Shown: positions 33,309 through 44,342 of the stretch, piece by piece
Layout: every line of letters starts with the position of its first letter
How positions within the stretch are numbered: the stretch's first letter is position 1
Assembly (NCBI GenBank): GCA_039519185.1
Contig: CM076847.1
Coordinates: 26,285,251-26,349,250 of the forward strand
Origin: Astragalus membranaceus
Taxonomy: Eukaryota; Streptophyta; Magnoliopsida; Fabales; Fabaceae
DNA: 64,000 bases
Reading direction: 5' to 3'
The notes under the pieces: generated by a model
The model's input: only the letters and a program-made list of their open reading frames with translations
Database searches by the model: none
What the model was told of the DNA's origin: nothing
Program-made: the position numbers and the translations under genes

Positions 33309-34701
33309 TGCTAGTGGGAGATTGTTAGAGTTAGCCCTAGAGGCCAACCATTGTTCCTTGGTTATTATTTTGAATCATGACATTTATTATTATTATTTAT
33401 ATAATTATATGAGGCATTTTATTTATTATGTGGATTTATTTAGAACATAATAAAGTCCTTAGAATAGTTGATCTGTTTAATGGATTATTAAGTGTGACTT
33501 AATCGTGAGACCCCATTAAACATAAAGACACTATTTTTAAAGTATCCATAGTCAAGTATTACTGTTAATTAGGACAACGGTAATGCATTGAGACTATTAT
33601 GTGAGTGGACTGATGACCGTATCTCACGGGTCATGGATATGGGATATCAAGTCTTCACATAGGTATAAGTATTAGGAGTAGTATTTGTACTGGATTGACC
33701 CGCTATGAGAATGCTACATAATAGTTATGCAAGTGTCATTAGTTATTCTCATGCGACCATTGTGAGTAGTCCTTCGACTTGAAGTCACTATGATCCCTAC
33801 ACGAAGAGTTGTAGGCTTTAAGGCCATCAAACATTGTCTGTAACAGGACAATCATAACGGTGGTTATTGGGCCTGCAACGAATCATGTGGAGGGGTGTGA
33901 GTGATGTAGATAGGAGTCATCCCTCCTGCATAACAGGAGTTATGCCTCAGGCCTCTCGGTAGAGCGATACGTGAAATATGCGTGGCCACGCCTTAATGGG
34001 TCAATATGAGATATTGGGGCCCATTAGTGATTGGACGTATACTCGGGGATCGAGAAACAATAGTTGAACATAACAAGGATGACACTAATTATGCCTTGTG
34101 TTCAATTAAGGCATTTGGATGAAGGGACAATTACGTCACGGTAATTTGTGGTCGCAGGAAGGTATTAATCGGACCATCGATTATTCCATAAATTGGGTAG
34201 CAGTGACGCATTGCTAGATACCACTCACTGTTTATAATATGTAAATATTAATTTAATATTATTGCCAATTTAATGGAAGCCTATAGGGTCACACGCATAA
34301 AGTGATTAATCGGAGATTTATTTAATTAAATTTGATTTAATTAAATAAACAAATGAGGGGAAAGGAATTGGGCTTGTAAAGTACAAAGCCCAATAGGCCC
34401 ACCAAGATATAGTGGAAGAGTACATAAGTGATGTACTACATCAAACCCTAACACACAAGTGTTGGCGCCTCCTTCCTCTTAGAGCTGCTAGCACAGAACT
34501 CCGAAGGTGATCACTTGCGTGGACTGAGTAGAGGTGCTGCGATTTCGTGGTGCTGGTGGTCATCTCCGTTGTCTCCTCTTCGCTTCAAGAGGTAAACATA
34601 TGAACCTATTGTGAAAATTTTGTGCTTACGTGTTCCTTGGCAAGGGGTTATTTCGCTCTGAGGTTATGTCATCTTGATGGCGATCTCGCGAAACCCCAAC
34701 A
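33309..34701 (+). repeat. Polypurine tract and right outer LTR of composite copia
   Basis: TGCTAGTGGGAGAT (33309-33322) precedes TGTTAGAG at 33323. The LTR is 1379 bp, ends CCCCAACA at 34701 and is followed by GTTCA, the target duplication. Confidence 0.92.
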
Positions 34702-35701
34702 GTTCAAAGTATTGAAAGACAGGGTAAAAGAGAAGTTACACAAAGATGAGTACATTGGATCCTTTAATTCCTTGTTCCCAAGTGTAGAGAAGCTCCCAAA
34801 ACCCTATTTTCGCAGCCCCAAAACCCTATTTTCGCAGCCAAGAAGAATTCCCAAAAAATTCTGATTTTTCACTTAAATGGCTGTAAATTCCACAGTCGAT
34901 CGCGATGCGATGCAGTCGCGACCCGATGGGAAAAAAATTCCTAGGTCGTGACATGATCCTATCTGGTCGCGACGCGAAACTGCACATATTTATTTTATTC
35001 TTTTCTCTGTTTCGTCACTAGGCAAGCTTTCTGGTTCGCTAGTTGACGAAACATCAAATTGAAGGTTTTCTCTTACAATAAGCACTAGAGAAAAGGATGA
35101 TAAATTACAATGCAATCCTAATGACATCAATTGTAATCTATGCTATTTCCGGTGCAAACTCACTGAAACACAAACAAAGACTAGCATTCTGGTTTTAAAA
35201 CTGATCAACAATATACTTATGACGATGAGTCAACAAGTAGTGCTTAACGAAGTTTTCGACCATAGGAATCAAAAATGACATTATTCAAAACGACACCCGT
35301 AGCATCTGGTATTTAAAAAGAAAACAACATCTTAACGGGTTCCAAATCACAAGTGACCAAGAATTACATTGTCAAACCCATGAGGCCAAGCTATTCTTGA
35401 AAACTCTGTGGGTCGCTGATGATATTCAGCAGCTGATTGATGTTGCACCCCCGAATACAGTAGCGAATTTTTGCAGTGAAGAATTATATTGAATTGTGTC
35501 TTTAACTGCCCGATCCAAAGGGCAAGGTTGGTGACTAAGGATTCATTAGCTTCTATGGAATCTTGGCCAATCGTAATGTGGTTAGGAATCTTGGCTAATC
35601 TTGACTAAGGATTCATTAGCATCTATCAATTAACCTCCATTACCAAAACTCAATTTTAAAGCATTTTATTAAATAAAAAAGTTTATTTTAACACTTCTAT
35701 A
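34702..35701. other. Unassigned 1 kb between copia block and CACTA element
   Basis: It continues the flank interrupted at 19860. It contains a 21-bp tandem duplication (CCAAAACCCTATTTTCGCAG, near 34796 and 34817), a cluster of GATCGCGATGCGATGC and GTCGCGAC-like words at 34898-34975, and a diverged direct repeat of about 20 bp around GACTAAGGATTCATTAGC (35533 and 35603). The last three bases, ATA (35699-35701), are the CACTA target duplication. Confidence 0.55.
35238..35492 (+). other. Weak exon-like open frame
   Basis: About 84 codons are open on the plus strand without an ATG, ending TGA at 35490-35492. The peptide has a natural-looking composition (for example LFLKTLWVADDIQQLIDV, then APPNTVANFC). 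I do not recognise a family. A neighbouring frame just upstream (TMSQQVVLNEVFDHR) also looks coding-like, which would mean a frameshift. It could be an exon remnant of a host gene or of an uncaptured element. Confidence 0.2.
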
Positions 35702-35822
35702 CACTACAACAGAATTGTTAAAAAAGGGCGCACCCTTTAGAGGCGCTTTTTAAGAAGCACCCCAGATGCCCAAATACGGAGGGCCTTTAGAGGCGCTTTT
35801 TAAAAGCGCTCCTGATGCCCTA
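35702..35822 (+). repeat. CACTA left terminal and subterminal repeats
   Basis: The terminal CACTACAACAGAA is followed by two GGGCxxxCCTTTAGAGGCGCTTTTTAA-type units at about 35727 and 35782. The related word GCGCTTTTTA also appears at the right end in the inverse direction. Confidence 0.85.
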
Positions 35823-36821
35823 AAATTCTAATTCCTCTCTTGCGCTCTATCTCCCTCTCATTTGCGAAAACCCTCTCAGTCTCTCAACGTTCACACACAG
35901 TACTCTTCCTTCTTGCGTTGTATCCCTCTCATTTGCGAACAACAACCCTCTCTCCGGCTGCCTACGACGCCCAAACGCCCTTCGACGCCCAAAACCCCAA
36001 ATGTCGTTCTTCCTTCGACGGCCTATTCCCACAGTGAGCTCTGTCTTTTCCAGTTTTCCCTCCGTTCACGACTCCGTGAGCCGCCTTCCCTCCTTCGTGA
36101 GCTCGACGACGCTTCTCCCTCCGTGAACGATGCAGCGTTGCTTCGTCCTCCCTCCTGCAAATCTTCCATTGTTGGTTGCTAGTGACATAGTTCACGATTT
36201 GCTTCTTTTTGGTAATACTCTTCACAAAGTTTGCTTCTTTTTTTCTTTTCATTTCTGGTTGTTTTTTCTCTTTTTTTCCTTGGTAGTTTTAAGCTTCAGA
36301 ATTAGGTTGTTGGTTTGGAGTGTGATTCCCTCTACATATGTATTTGATTATGAAGCCTATTACTAGTTTCATTGGTGTAGCAAGAATAAATTTGTTGTTT
36401 TATAAAAGTGGTTTAATAAATTTTTTGATTAATTTGTTTTGTTATATCTAGTTCGAGTTCTTTTTGCGGAGCTTCAAGTTCTTTCTTGATCCTGTTCACA
36501 TCTAGTTCGAGTTCGTTGTTGCTTCCCCTTTATTTTCAGGTACATTTCTTGTTCTCTTGTCCTTTTATTGTGGTTATTGTTTATACACTTGAGCAGTTGT
36601 GGTTATTGTTTATACACTTGAGTAGTTCACATATGTATTCATAATTGGTGTATTTGAAATTGATGGATTGTTTGAGTTATAGTTCACATATGTATTCATA
36701 TTAGCAAAGACCTTATCCAAGGTCGAATGTCTTGGTTTGAAAAAATTGTAACTTGTGTGTTTTTCACCTTTAATATGTTTAAGTTCTCTTATCAGGAATA
36801 TATAATAAATTTTGGTCTAAT
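35823..36821 (+). other. CACTA 5' region upstream of TnpD
   Basis: This is a likely promoter and 5' untranslated region. It is pyrimidine-rich at 35835-36130, then T-rich with several candidate splice acceptors (for example TTATCAG ending at 36796). Open frames of 60-106 codons here on both strands look incidental. Confidence 0.5.
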
Positions 36822-38368
36822 ATGGATAGAAAGTGGATGCCTGTCAATCGTCTATCGAAAGAATATGCCAATGGAGTGGAATATTTTGAAAACTTTGTTG
36901 TTCGACGTTTAGGAACTTCTAGTAAGTTCAAGTGTCCTTGTTTAAGTTGTTGTTACGCCAATCGAGTTACTGCAGTTGAATTGGAAAGACATTTAAAGGC
37001 CAACGGAATCGATCAAAGTTTTACTTGTTGGACAATGCACGGTGAGGAAAGAGGTGAACCTTCAAATAAGGATAATAGTAATCAGAGATGTGATCCGGTT
37101 GATTATCCTGAAACACATACATTTGATGGCCACCAATTTGAAGAGGTGGCAAAGGCGGTTGAAGACAATCTTAATGATTGTCCTCAAATGTTTGAGAAGT
37201 TGATAACCAACGCGGAGACACCGTTGTATGCGGGCTGTACTGAATTCACAAAGTTATTGGCTGTGATAAAGCTGTATAACTTGAAAATTTGCCACGAATG
37301 GACGGATAAGAGCTTTACGGAATTACTCGCACTATTGAAAGATATGTTGCCGGAAGACAATGTGCTCCCTTCTCGGACGTATGATGCAAAACAAATGTTA
37401 GGCACCATTGGTTTGAACTACGAGAAGATACATGATTGTCCGAATGACTGCATTTTATTTCGGAATGAGCATGCATTGTTAAAGTCGTGCCCTAAATGTA
37501 ATGCACCGCGGTATAAGAAGAAAGAATGCTCCAGAAAAGGTATTGTGGTATTTTCCCATAATTCCTCGATTTAGGCGTATGTATCGTAGTTCGAAAGATG
37601 CAAAACAGTTGACTTGGCATGATGATGAAAGGATTAAAGATGGCATGCTACGACACCCGACGGATTCTCCGCAGTGGAAAACGATTGATATTAAGTATCC
37701 TGATTTTGGGCATGACCCAAGAAACCTACGCCTTTCATTGTCTGCAGATGGATTTAACCCGCACGGAATCTAGAGTAGCTCCCACAGTACATGGCTTGTG
37801 ATTTTGGCGATTTATAACTTACCTCCTTGGCTTTGCATGAAACGAAAGTATATGATGTTGTCTTTGTTAATTTCTGGCCCCAAACAACCAGGAAATAATA
37901 TTGATGTATACTTGGCTCCTTTAATAGAAGTCTTGAAGCAAATGTGGGAGATTGGGGTAGAGGTGTATTATGGATTCAGAGAAGAAAGTTTCATTCTAAA
38001 GGCTATGATTTTTGGCAACATTAATGATTTTCCAGCATACGGCAATCTATCTGCGTACAGTAACAAAGGTTAGTGTACATGTCCTATATGTGAAGATAAT
38101 ACAGATTGGATGTGGTTGAAACATGGTAAGAGGAATATATATCTTGGCCATCGGAGATTTTTGCCTCCAACTCATCAATATCGGGTGTGGAGAAAGGCAT
38201 TCAATGGGAATTCAGAAACTCGTAAAGCTCCCTCGCCTTTGACCGGTGGACAACTATTTGAAAAGGTGAAACATTTGAACATTAGGTTTGGGAAGCCTTT
38301 TGCAGAAGAGCTTGCCAAACGAGGATGGAAGAAAAAATCGATTTTCTTTGAGTTGCCACACTGGAAGT
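36822..38368 (+). pseudogene. CACTA TnpD transposase, N-terminal part
   Basis: It starts with MDRKWMPVNRLSKEY (ATG 36822), the usual start of plant TNP2-type transposases, with the transposase-associated zinc region (CPCLSCC near codon 40). It then covers much of the Transposase_21 region (NECPNDC-type block near 37435, PRNLRLSLSADGFNPHG near 37715, NLPPWLCMKRKYMM near 37820, DFPAYGNLS, LGHRRFLP). One extra G near 37537 shifts the frame. Stops occur near 37771 and at 38070-38072. The text stops at LPHWK, where the Ogre element is inserted, and continues at 50127. TnpD would cut at the element ends; this copy cannot be full length. Confidence 0.9.
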
Positions 38369-40845
38369 TGTCGCACCCCGAAAAATCCCGCTTTGGGTTT
38401 CTCAATGTACAACGTGGAATAATTTTGGAGCCGCCACCAATATTTTAATTTTAAGACCAAAACATTGAAAAAAGGTCTTTTGGACAAAGCGGATGGTCAT
38501 TGAAAACTAGAGATATAGGTTCGGGGGTCGATTACGCGCGAGGAAGGTGTTAGCACCGCGCACGTCCTTTCTACCGAAAGGGAACCTCTAATTAAATGTG
38601 TGGTTTTAACGTTTGATTTGAAAAATACCTAGATTTGCCTATTTATTTCTTGTTCGAAGACGAATGAGAAAACTTACTGGAGATTTTATTTTTGGTGAGA
38701 AAGGGGGAAAAAGGGGTTTTAGAAAAAAGTGCTTGACGGGACATGGCCCGCTCCTACGTATCTCCCGGTGCGATGGAGAATTCAAAGCTACGTAGTTCTT
38801 GGTTCTTTTTGAAAAGTTTTTGTTTTTTTATCTTTTTAGTGAGTTTTTGAAATAGGACGAGCGTTAGCAAATGATTAAACTAGCAGAGGCTATGATGAAT
38901 CACTTACTAAATACTCAAAAGAGAGAGTTGTACCGCTAGTCAAACGAACGAAGGTTCTGATGGACTATTGATAACAACTCGTTTTTTATTATCTTTTTTG
39001 AAAGTGATTTTCGAAAGAGATTGATTTGTACGATGATCAAACTAACAAAAGGTTATGATGGATCATCGTTTATTATTTTTAGGAGAAAAGGACATTATCA
39101 CTAATAGCTAAACGAACAGAGGCTCTGATGAGCTACTAGCAACAATGGGTTTGGAAATGATTTTTGTTTGTTTTATGAACATGATTGGTTTAGGGGGATG
39201 AAAAGAATTTTTATTTGTTGCGCTTGACGAGGACGTGGCTCGCTCCTACGTATCCCAAACGGGAATCAAAGCGACGTAGTTCTAAAAAAAAGTTTTTGAA
39301 AGGGTTTGAAAGGGGCAAGCTGAATCACCCGAGACCATCTTCACCACTTAGAACATGATGCACTAGGCATAAGTGGGAATCATATGGTTCGTCATCAGCG
39401 ATGGACGATAATATACAAGAACGAGTAGATAAACGCTATAGCTAAGTTAAATCACATGGATCACAATAACTAAATATTAACAAATGAAAAGACTGAAATA
39501 CCTGTGATGAAGACAGATATTACAGATCTGAAGAACGCAAACCCCGACTAACCCTTGCAGGAGATCAGCTCAGACGGACCAACGGCGCGAATAGAGCAAA
39601 AATGAAGCGGAGAACTGGAAAATGAGATTTGCGAGAGTTGTCTTCCTAGATCTCGTGAAATATCTCTGGAGCAATTCTTCTCAGATCTCGTGGAAATGTG
39701 TGTGTCTAAATGGTAAAGCTTAGCTTCCTATTTATAGAGTTTCAAAAACACAACCGTTTGACTTTTAACAATTAATGCATGACATAATCGATTATGTCTT
39801 TCAATTGAAACATATGCTAATCGATTATGTTGATGAAGATGGAAACTTTGGTGAGATGATAATCGATTATTGTTGTATGACAAAACAGGTGCATAATCGA
39901 TTATCAACCTTCCTTAAAAGGTGGTAATCGATTATGTGCTTTAGTTGTTTGAAGCCCCTAATCGATTATGGTATATAAAAAAGGAAGGTAAGGATAGCTT
40001 GCTAATCGATTATTCTTTTTAGTTATTTGAAGCACATAATCGATTATGGTATATAGAAAAGGAAGGTAAGGATAGCTTGCTAATCGATTATTCTTTTTAG
40101 TTATTTGAAGCACCTAATCGATCATGGTATATAAAAAAGGAAGGTAAGGATAGCTTGCTAATCGATTATTCTTTTTAGTTATTTGAAGCACATAATCGAT
40201 TAGTTTGATAAGAAAGGAAACTTTGTTTGCTTGCTAATCGATTATGTATTTAGTTAAAATAGGATGCTAATCGATTATGTGCTCTGAAACATTCAGGCAC
40301 ATAATCTATTAGCATAATCCATTATGCCTTGTGAAAATAGATTTCAAGCTTTCAACAAAATTATTTTTTGGGTTTAGGTGCCACCTTATGCATGCATGCA
40401 ATTTTGTAAAATATTTTTTCAAAGCTTATTTTGATGCATCATGCATGTTTTGAAAAATCATCTCTCAGCTACTAAAGTATCATAGACCTTAAGTGATAGG
40501 ACCTTACACAGTGTCCTAGAGAAAGCGGATAAACAATTAGGTCTTGACTTTTGAGGTGGCTTCTTCTCCAAGCTGCTCCACTTTAATATTTCCTGCTCTT
40601 CCATTCATGTCCTGTACTTTATTTTGTCCCTGCACTTTTATACACTGCAACCAGTAGTGGACTAAATGTAATTTGTTATCATACAAAACAAAGAGTGTTT
40701 GTCCTTGGTTCAACAAACTCCCCCTTTTTGATGATAACAAATTACTAGGACCCAAAAAGCAATGCATAGGTTATTTTTTTATATTTTTCTTTTTGTGTGG
40801 AAGATTAGGGTTTTGACCCAAGCCGGACAAAATTGGGGTATGACA
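38369..40845 (-). repeat. 3' LTR of Ogre-type element
   Basis: It runs from TGTCATACCCC (minus strand, 40845) to CGGGGTGCGACA (38369). It contains the TAATCGATTA array and, near its start on the minus strand, a 76-codon frame (40767-40537) that is identical in the other LTR. I recognise no family in that frame. Confidence 0.92.
39783..40278. repeat. TAATCGATTA palindrome array in Ogre LTR (3' copy)
   Basis: About 14 exact or one-off copies of TAATCGATTA occur in 500 bp. Some sit inside a roughly 78-bp tandem unit (CTTGCTAATCGATTATTC, a spacer, then AAGCACATAATCGATTATGG) repeated three times at 39960-40200. The other LTR has the same array at 49062-49555. It lies about 570-1060 bp from the LTR start, within probable U3. 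Confidence 0.85.
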
Positions 40846-40862
40846 GCTGCCCCTCTTTATCT
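40846..40862 (-). other. Polypurine tract of Ogre-type element
   Basis: The minus strand reads AGATAAAGAGGGGCAGC directly before the LTR start TGTCATACCCC. Confidence 0.8.
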
Positions 40863-41068
40863 GAATTTAAACGAGGAATATGAATTGGCCGAAACATATT
40901 CCAAGGTAAAATGAAGATAAAGAATTCAGAAATTATACCGATTTTGTCCATTTGGGGAAACCCGAATTTTCCTCTTTTTCTTTTTCTATGTTTTTTTTTG
41001 AAAAGATGGGCTTGAGAACAAACGGGGAATGGTTAACACCTGGCGCATTAACCGAGAGAGAAAATGAC

Positions 41069-41177
41069 GGACCACTCGGGATCTGAAGGAGCACTAAGGC
41101 TCTGAAGGACCACTCAGGGTCTGAAGGAGCACTAAGGCTCTGAAGGACCGCTCAAGGTCCGAAGGAGCACTAAGGCT
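41069..41177. repeat. 38-bp tandem repeat between pol remnant and 3' LTR
   Basis: About 2.9 copies of a unit containing CTGAAGGACCACTCAGGGTC and GAAGGAGCACTAAGGCT. Related GAAGG words continue to about 41520. Tandem repeats in this position are common in Tat elements. Confidence 0.8.
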
Positions 41178-42569
41178 CTGAAGGTCTAATTCGCAGTCGA
41201 TACTTGGCGCATTGATTAGAGTTAAACTGAAGGACCGACGAGGTCTGAAGGGCATGCCTAAGCCCGATGGACCAATGGGTCTGATGGAGCGCAAACTAGC
41301 AATGGTACTAGTAAAACGGTCTGCCTGAAGGGGTGGCCTTTTCCGAGCAGCCATGATGGGTCAAGATCAGATCCGGAACTGATATGTTGACCATGTAGGA
41401 CGTCCATTGTGTCTTAGGCTGACACAACTAGTCTGAAGGACCGCTCGGGGTCTGAAGGACTTACCCGCAGCTCGAATGCGAGGTGAAGTCTGCTTTTGAA
41501 GGGACACTTGGGTCCTGAAGGGATTCACGAATCCTGTTGATTGATTGATTGAAATGTTCAATGCTGCCGCACTGAATTGAGGTACCTGCATACGTCGGTT
41601 AATGCAAGGAATGGTGCATGGAGTATGAGTGCATGTTATGAGTGCACGTTATGAGTGCATGTTATGCAAAGGCATGTTATGCATGTGCATGCAATGAGTG
41701 CATGTTATGCTATGACTTTGGTGCGATGCTGAATGTGGTGAAATGCTATTTCTGATTCTTCATCTCTGTGATTTTTCTTTGGTCAGCTTTCTTTTTTCTG
41801 ACTGTTTGTTTTTTCTTTTTTGCTTTTTCATTCTTTGATAAGCTTTCTTTTTTCTGATCGTTTGTTTTTGCTTGCTCTTTTGCTCTTTTGGCTTATTTTC
41901 TTTTGCTGGTTCGACCAACCCATGACGAGACTGAGGAACCTATTAGACTTGTGGTGGCGTATAAGCCAAGTGCCGATTGTCTTGTGATTTGCCAATGGCT
42001 TATGAGTGCAATTATTTCCTTGTAAGCTTAATTTGCCCTGAGAAGTTGCTTCCTTCCCATAACTTTTAAAAATTTCGTAATGATTGTGATGCCCTATGAT
42101 TTATGCACATGTTTTACAGATCAGTGTTACCATCATCAGAAAACGTTTATTTTGAGCAGAAAAAGCAAAAATAGAAGGCAAAGAGATATGAAAAGGTTGG
42201 ACTTTATTGACATAGAAGCCGATTGTACAGAAGGTTACACCGACTATTCAATACATTTGAAAATTTAAACTACAAAAAGACATGAAAAAGAGAGAAGCTG
42301 ATTTCTGACTGTCCGTCTCTGTGGAACAGTGCTAAACATTTATGTCCCTGGCCTTGATCACCTCCTCATCCAAGTTTCCGGGGAGTTTGTATGCCTTTCT
42401 TTACTTTTCATGCCCAAGCTTTCCGACCCTAATTTTTGCCTGGATCGCCCTTCGCGGGTTTTCAATCCACCGGGTCGCTCTGATTTTGCCTAGGTCGCCC
42501 TTTGCGGGTTTTCAACCTAGCGAGCTAATTCTTACTTGGCTTGTCTTTCTCTTTTTTCATCTATTTCTT
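41178..42569 (-). other. Non-coding 3' region of Ogre-type element
   Basis: It contains more diverged CTGAAGG words (41178-41530), ATG-rich short repeats (GAGTGCATGTTATG, 41620-41710) and T-rich stretches. No gene is seen. Two near copies of CGCCCTT(C/T)GCGGGTTTTCAA lie near 42447 and 42497. Confidence 0.6.
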
Positions 42570-43120
42570 TTAGGCATAATACTTCTTCACTTGATCTGAA
42601 TTGACTGGATTCCTGAGATCTTCGCCGTCTATGTTTATGAGTATCGGCGCTCCTCTGGAAAAAGCTTTCTTGACTTCACATGGACCGTCATAAGTGGGCC
42701 TCAACTTCCCACGGAGTCAGTCCGGATAGGTAGGATCTTTTTGAGTACAAGGTCTCCTTCGCCGAATTCTCGAAGACGGACTTTCCTGCCGAAAGCTGCC
42801 TTCATCTTTTGTTGGTACAACTGGCCATGGCGCAGGGCAGCAATTCTTTTCTCTTTAATGAGATTCAGTTGATCTAGACGAGCTTGGACCCATTTGCTTC
42901 TTCTAACTTGACCTCCATGACTACTCGTAGAGAGGGTATTTCAACCTTGACGAGAAGGACTGCTTCTGACCCATACACTAGAGAAGAAAGGGGGTTGCCC
43001 CTGTATGATTTCAATGGATGTGAGTGCGACAAGGGATGAGATAGGTGTAGGGTCAATTTCCTCAGTTGTAGGATGGGTGAAGAGCGACAGGATTGTCCCA
43101 CTTGGCATATTGTAAACAAA
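42570..43120 (-). pseudogene. Integrase C-terminal remnant of Ogre-type pol
   Basis: The minus strand encodes, in two frames, SLVYGSEAVLLVKVEIPSLR (about 42990-42930), LNLIKEKRIAALRHGQLYQQ, KAAFGRKVRLREFGEGDLVL and a tail ending in NSDQVKKYYA near 42575. This is the end of Ogre-type integrase after the catalytic core. A frameshift lies near 42890. Everything upstream in pol, from protease to the integrase core, is gone except for the linker at 43855-44110. Confidence 0.8.
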
Positions 43121-43854
43121 TGAATTTACTTGTCCTTGAGCTAAAACTTTGAGAAACAACAGCAATCAATCATTGATCGGAATGGACCTTTCGGGATTGT
43201 GGTGTTTTGTGGAGGAGAGATGAGTAGGCTTAATGAGGTATTTGGGGCTAATGGCAGGATGGTTTTTATTCGGTGTTGGCTGTTGATCGATGATTTATGA
43301 TGGTTAACTGGCTTGATGAGGTATTAGGAGGTTTTATTCCTGGCTAAGGGTCTGTGGAGGGCGGTCTGTCGAGGTCAAAGGAGAGTGTTTGCGGTTTATG
43401 CATGGAAATGAGAAAGTGTTTGAAGGTTTATTGAGACGAGGACCTCTTGGGTTTTGTGGTAACATGTATCAACTCACTATTTGCATCTCTTTTGTATTTT
43501 TCTTTTGGTTTTGGGATTTTCCTTTTGAATGATTTTGACTTCTTCTTTTTCTTGAGTTTGGGTGAACTGATAAAGAACGATGCACTGTTTTTTCTGAGGT
43601 GGTCCTTGTCTAAGGTGACTTTTGGATTTTTGGCTTTTTCTTGGCTTAAGATGGGTCGGAAAGGATTATGTTTTTCTCTTTGGGATTTTCTTGGCTTACG
43701 GTGGGTAGGAGGGATTTTGTTCTTGGATATGGAATGGTGGTCCAATCTTCATTTCAAATCATGATTGCTTATTTCCTCAAAAATTAACTCTGGGACAATA
43801 ATTCACTTATTTTCATGCACTTGCCCTTCTTCTTTATTTCCTTTTTGCGCTCTA
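43121..43854 (-). other. Deleted pol interval, residual non-coding DNA
   Basis: In a full element RT, RNase H and the integrase core would lie here. I find no catalytic motif such as a YxDD box. Open frames of 105 codons on both strands at 43428-43764 are lysine- or phenylalanine-rich and look incidental. Confidence 0.6.
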
Positions 43855-44110
43855 ATTTTCCTTTATTGAAGTACCCATCTTGACTTCTTTCTTGTTCTCA
43901 GCGATCCCCAAGTTGATCACTTCAGTGGATTCCCCGTGATGCTGAATAACCCTTTTTCCTTGCTTCATTAACCTTCTGGAGGATTTTCCCGGTCTTTCTC
44001 AACGTCCCACTCTGCTTGATTGATAAGGTGATCAAAGTCAAAATATGGACCGTTGGCACTGTTATTTTGAGAGACAATTGCTGCGGATTTGCTTTTTTGC
44101 CGAGGCGAAA
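43855..44110 (-). pseudogene. Remnant of the Ogre protease-RT linker
   Basis: The minus strand reads YFDFDHLINQAEWD, then EKDRENPPEG and TEVINLGIAENKKEVKMGT. These resemble, from memory, the linker preceding RT in Ogre-type polyproteins. Frames are interrupted. It shows that the pol loss took at least two deletions. Confidence 0.55.
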
Positions 44111-44342
44111 AAGCAGAATGGAAGGTGAGACGTGCAGGCAAAAATAATAAAGAAAAGAAGAGACACATGAAATGAAAAGGAATTGATTTTTATTGATTGG
44201 AATTCAAAAACAACGTTTTTATTGATGATGATGATTTAGAAAATAAAAACATGTGCGCCCCTAACAACTAGTCCTGTGGCCTTGGGCAGAGCCACAGGGT
44301 TGCATTACAAATGACTACTTTAAATCAAAGGTCCCACGAAGA

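Larger units (their letters stand above)
19861..34701. mobile_element. Composite, internally inverted Ty1/copia block
   Basis: Two outer plus-strand LTRs of identical length (1379 bp) start TGTTAGAG, end CCCCAACA and are flanked by GTTCA on both sides, the signature of one integration. The interior is not a normal element. It holds 116 bases of plus leader, a 31-bp minus LTR scrap, a minus pol copy (A) with leader, a 3'-truncated minus LTR, a second minus pol copy (B) with leader and primer site, a partial minus LTR, a foldback, then a plus-strand pol tail. None of the inner joins shows a target duplication. All copies are very similar. No gag is present in any copy. Confidence 0.9.

Noticed and set aside
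35840..36366. Overlapping frames of 61-106 codons on both strands upstream of TnpD
   Set aside because: They show no domain or conserved motif, and the region fits a pyrimidine-rich 5' untranslated leader.
39783..40278. CRISPR-like reading of the TAATCGATTA array
   Set aside because: The motif is a 10-bp palindrome with irregular spacing inside a plant LTR, with no cas genes and no uniform spacers.
43428..43764. Two opposite 105-codon frames in the Ogre interior
   Set aside because: Their composition is lysine- or phenylalanine-rich because of A/T runs, and they lie in decayed pol.
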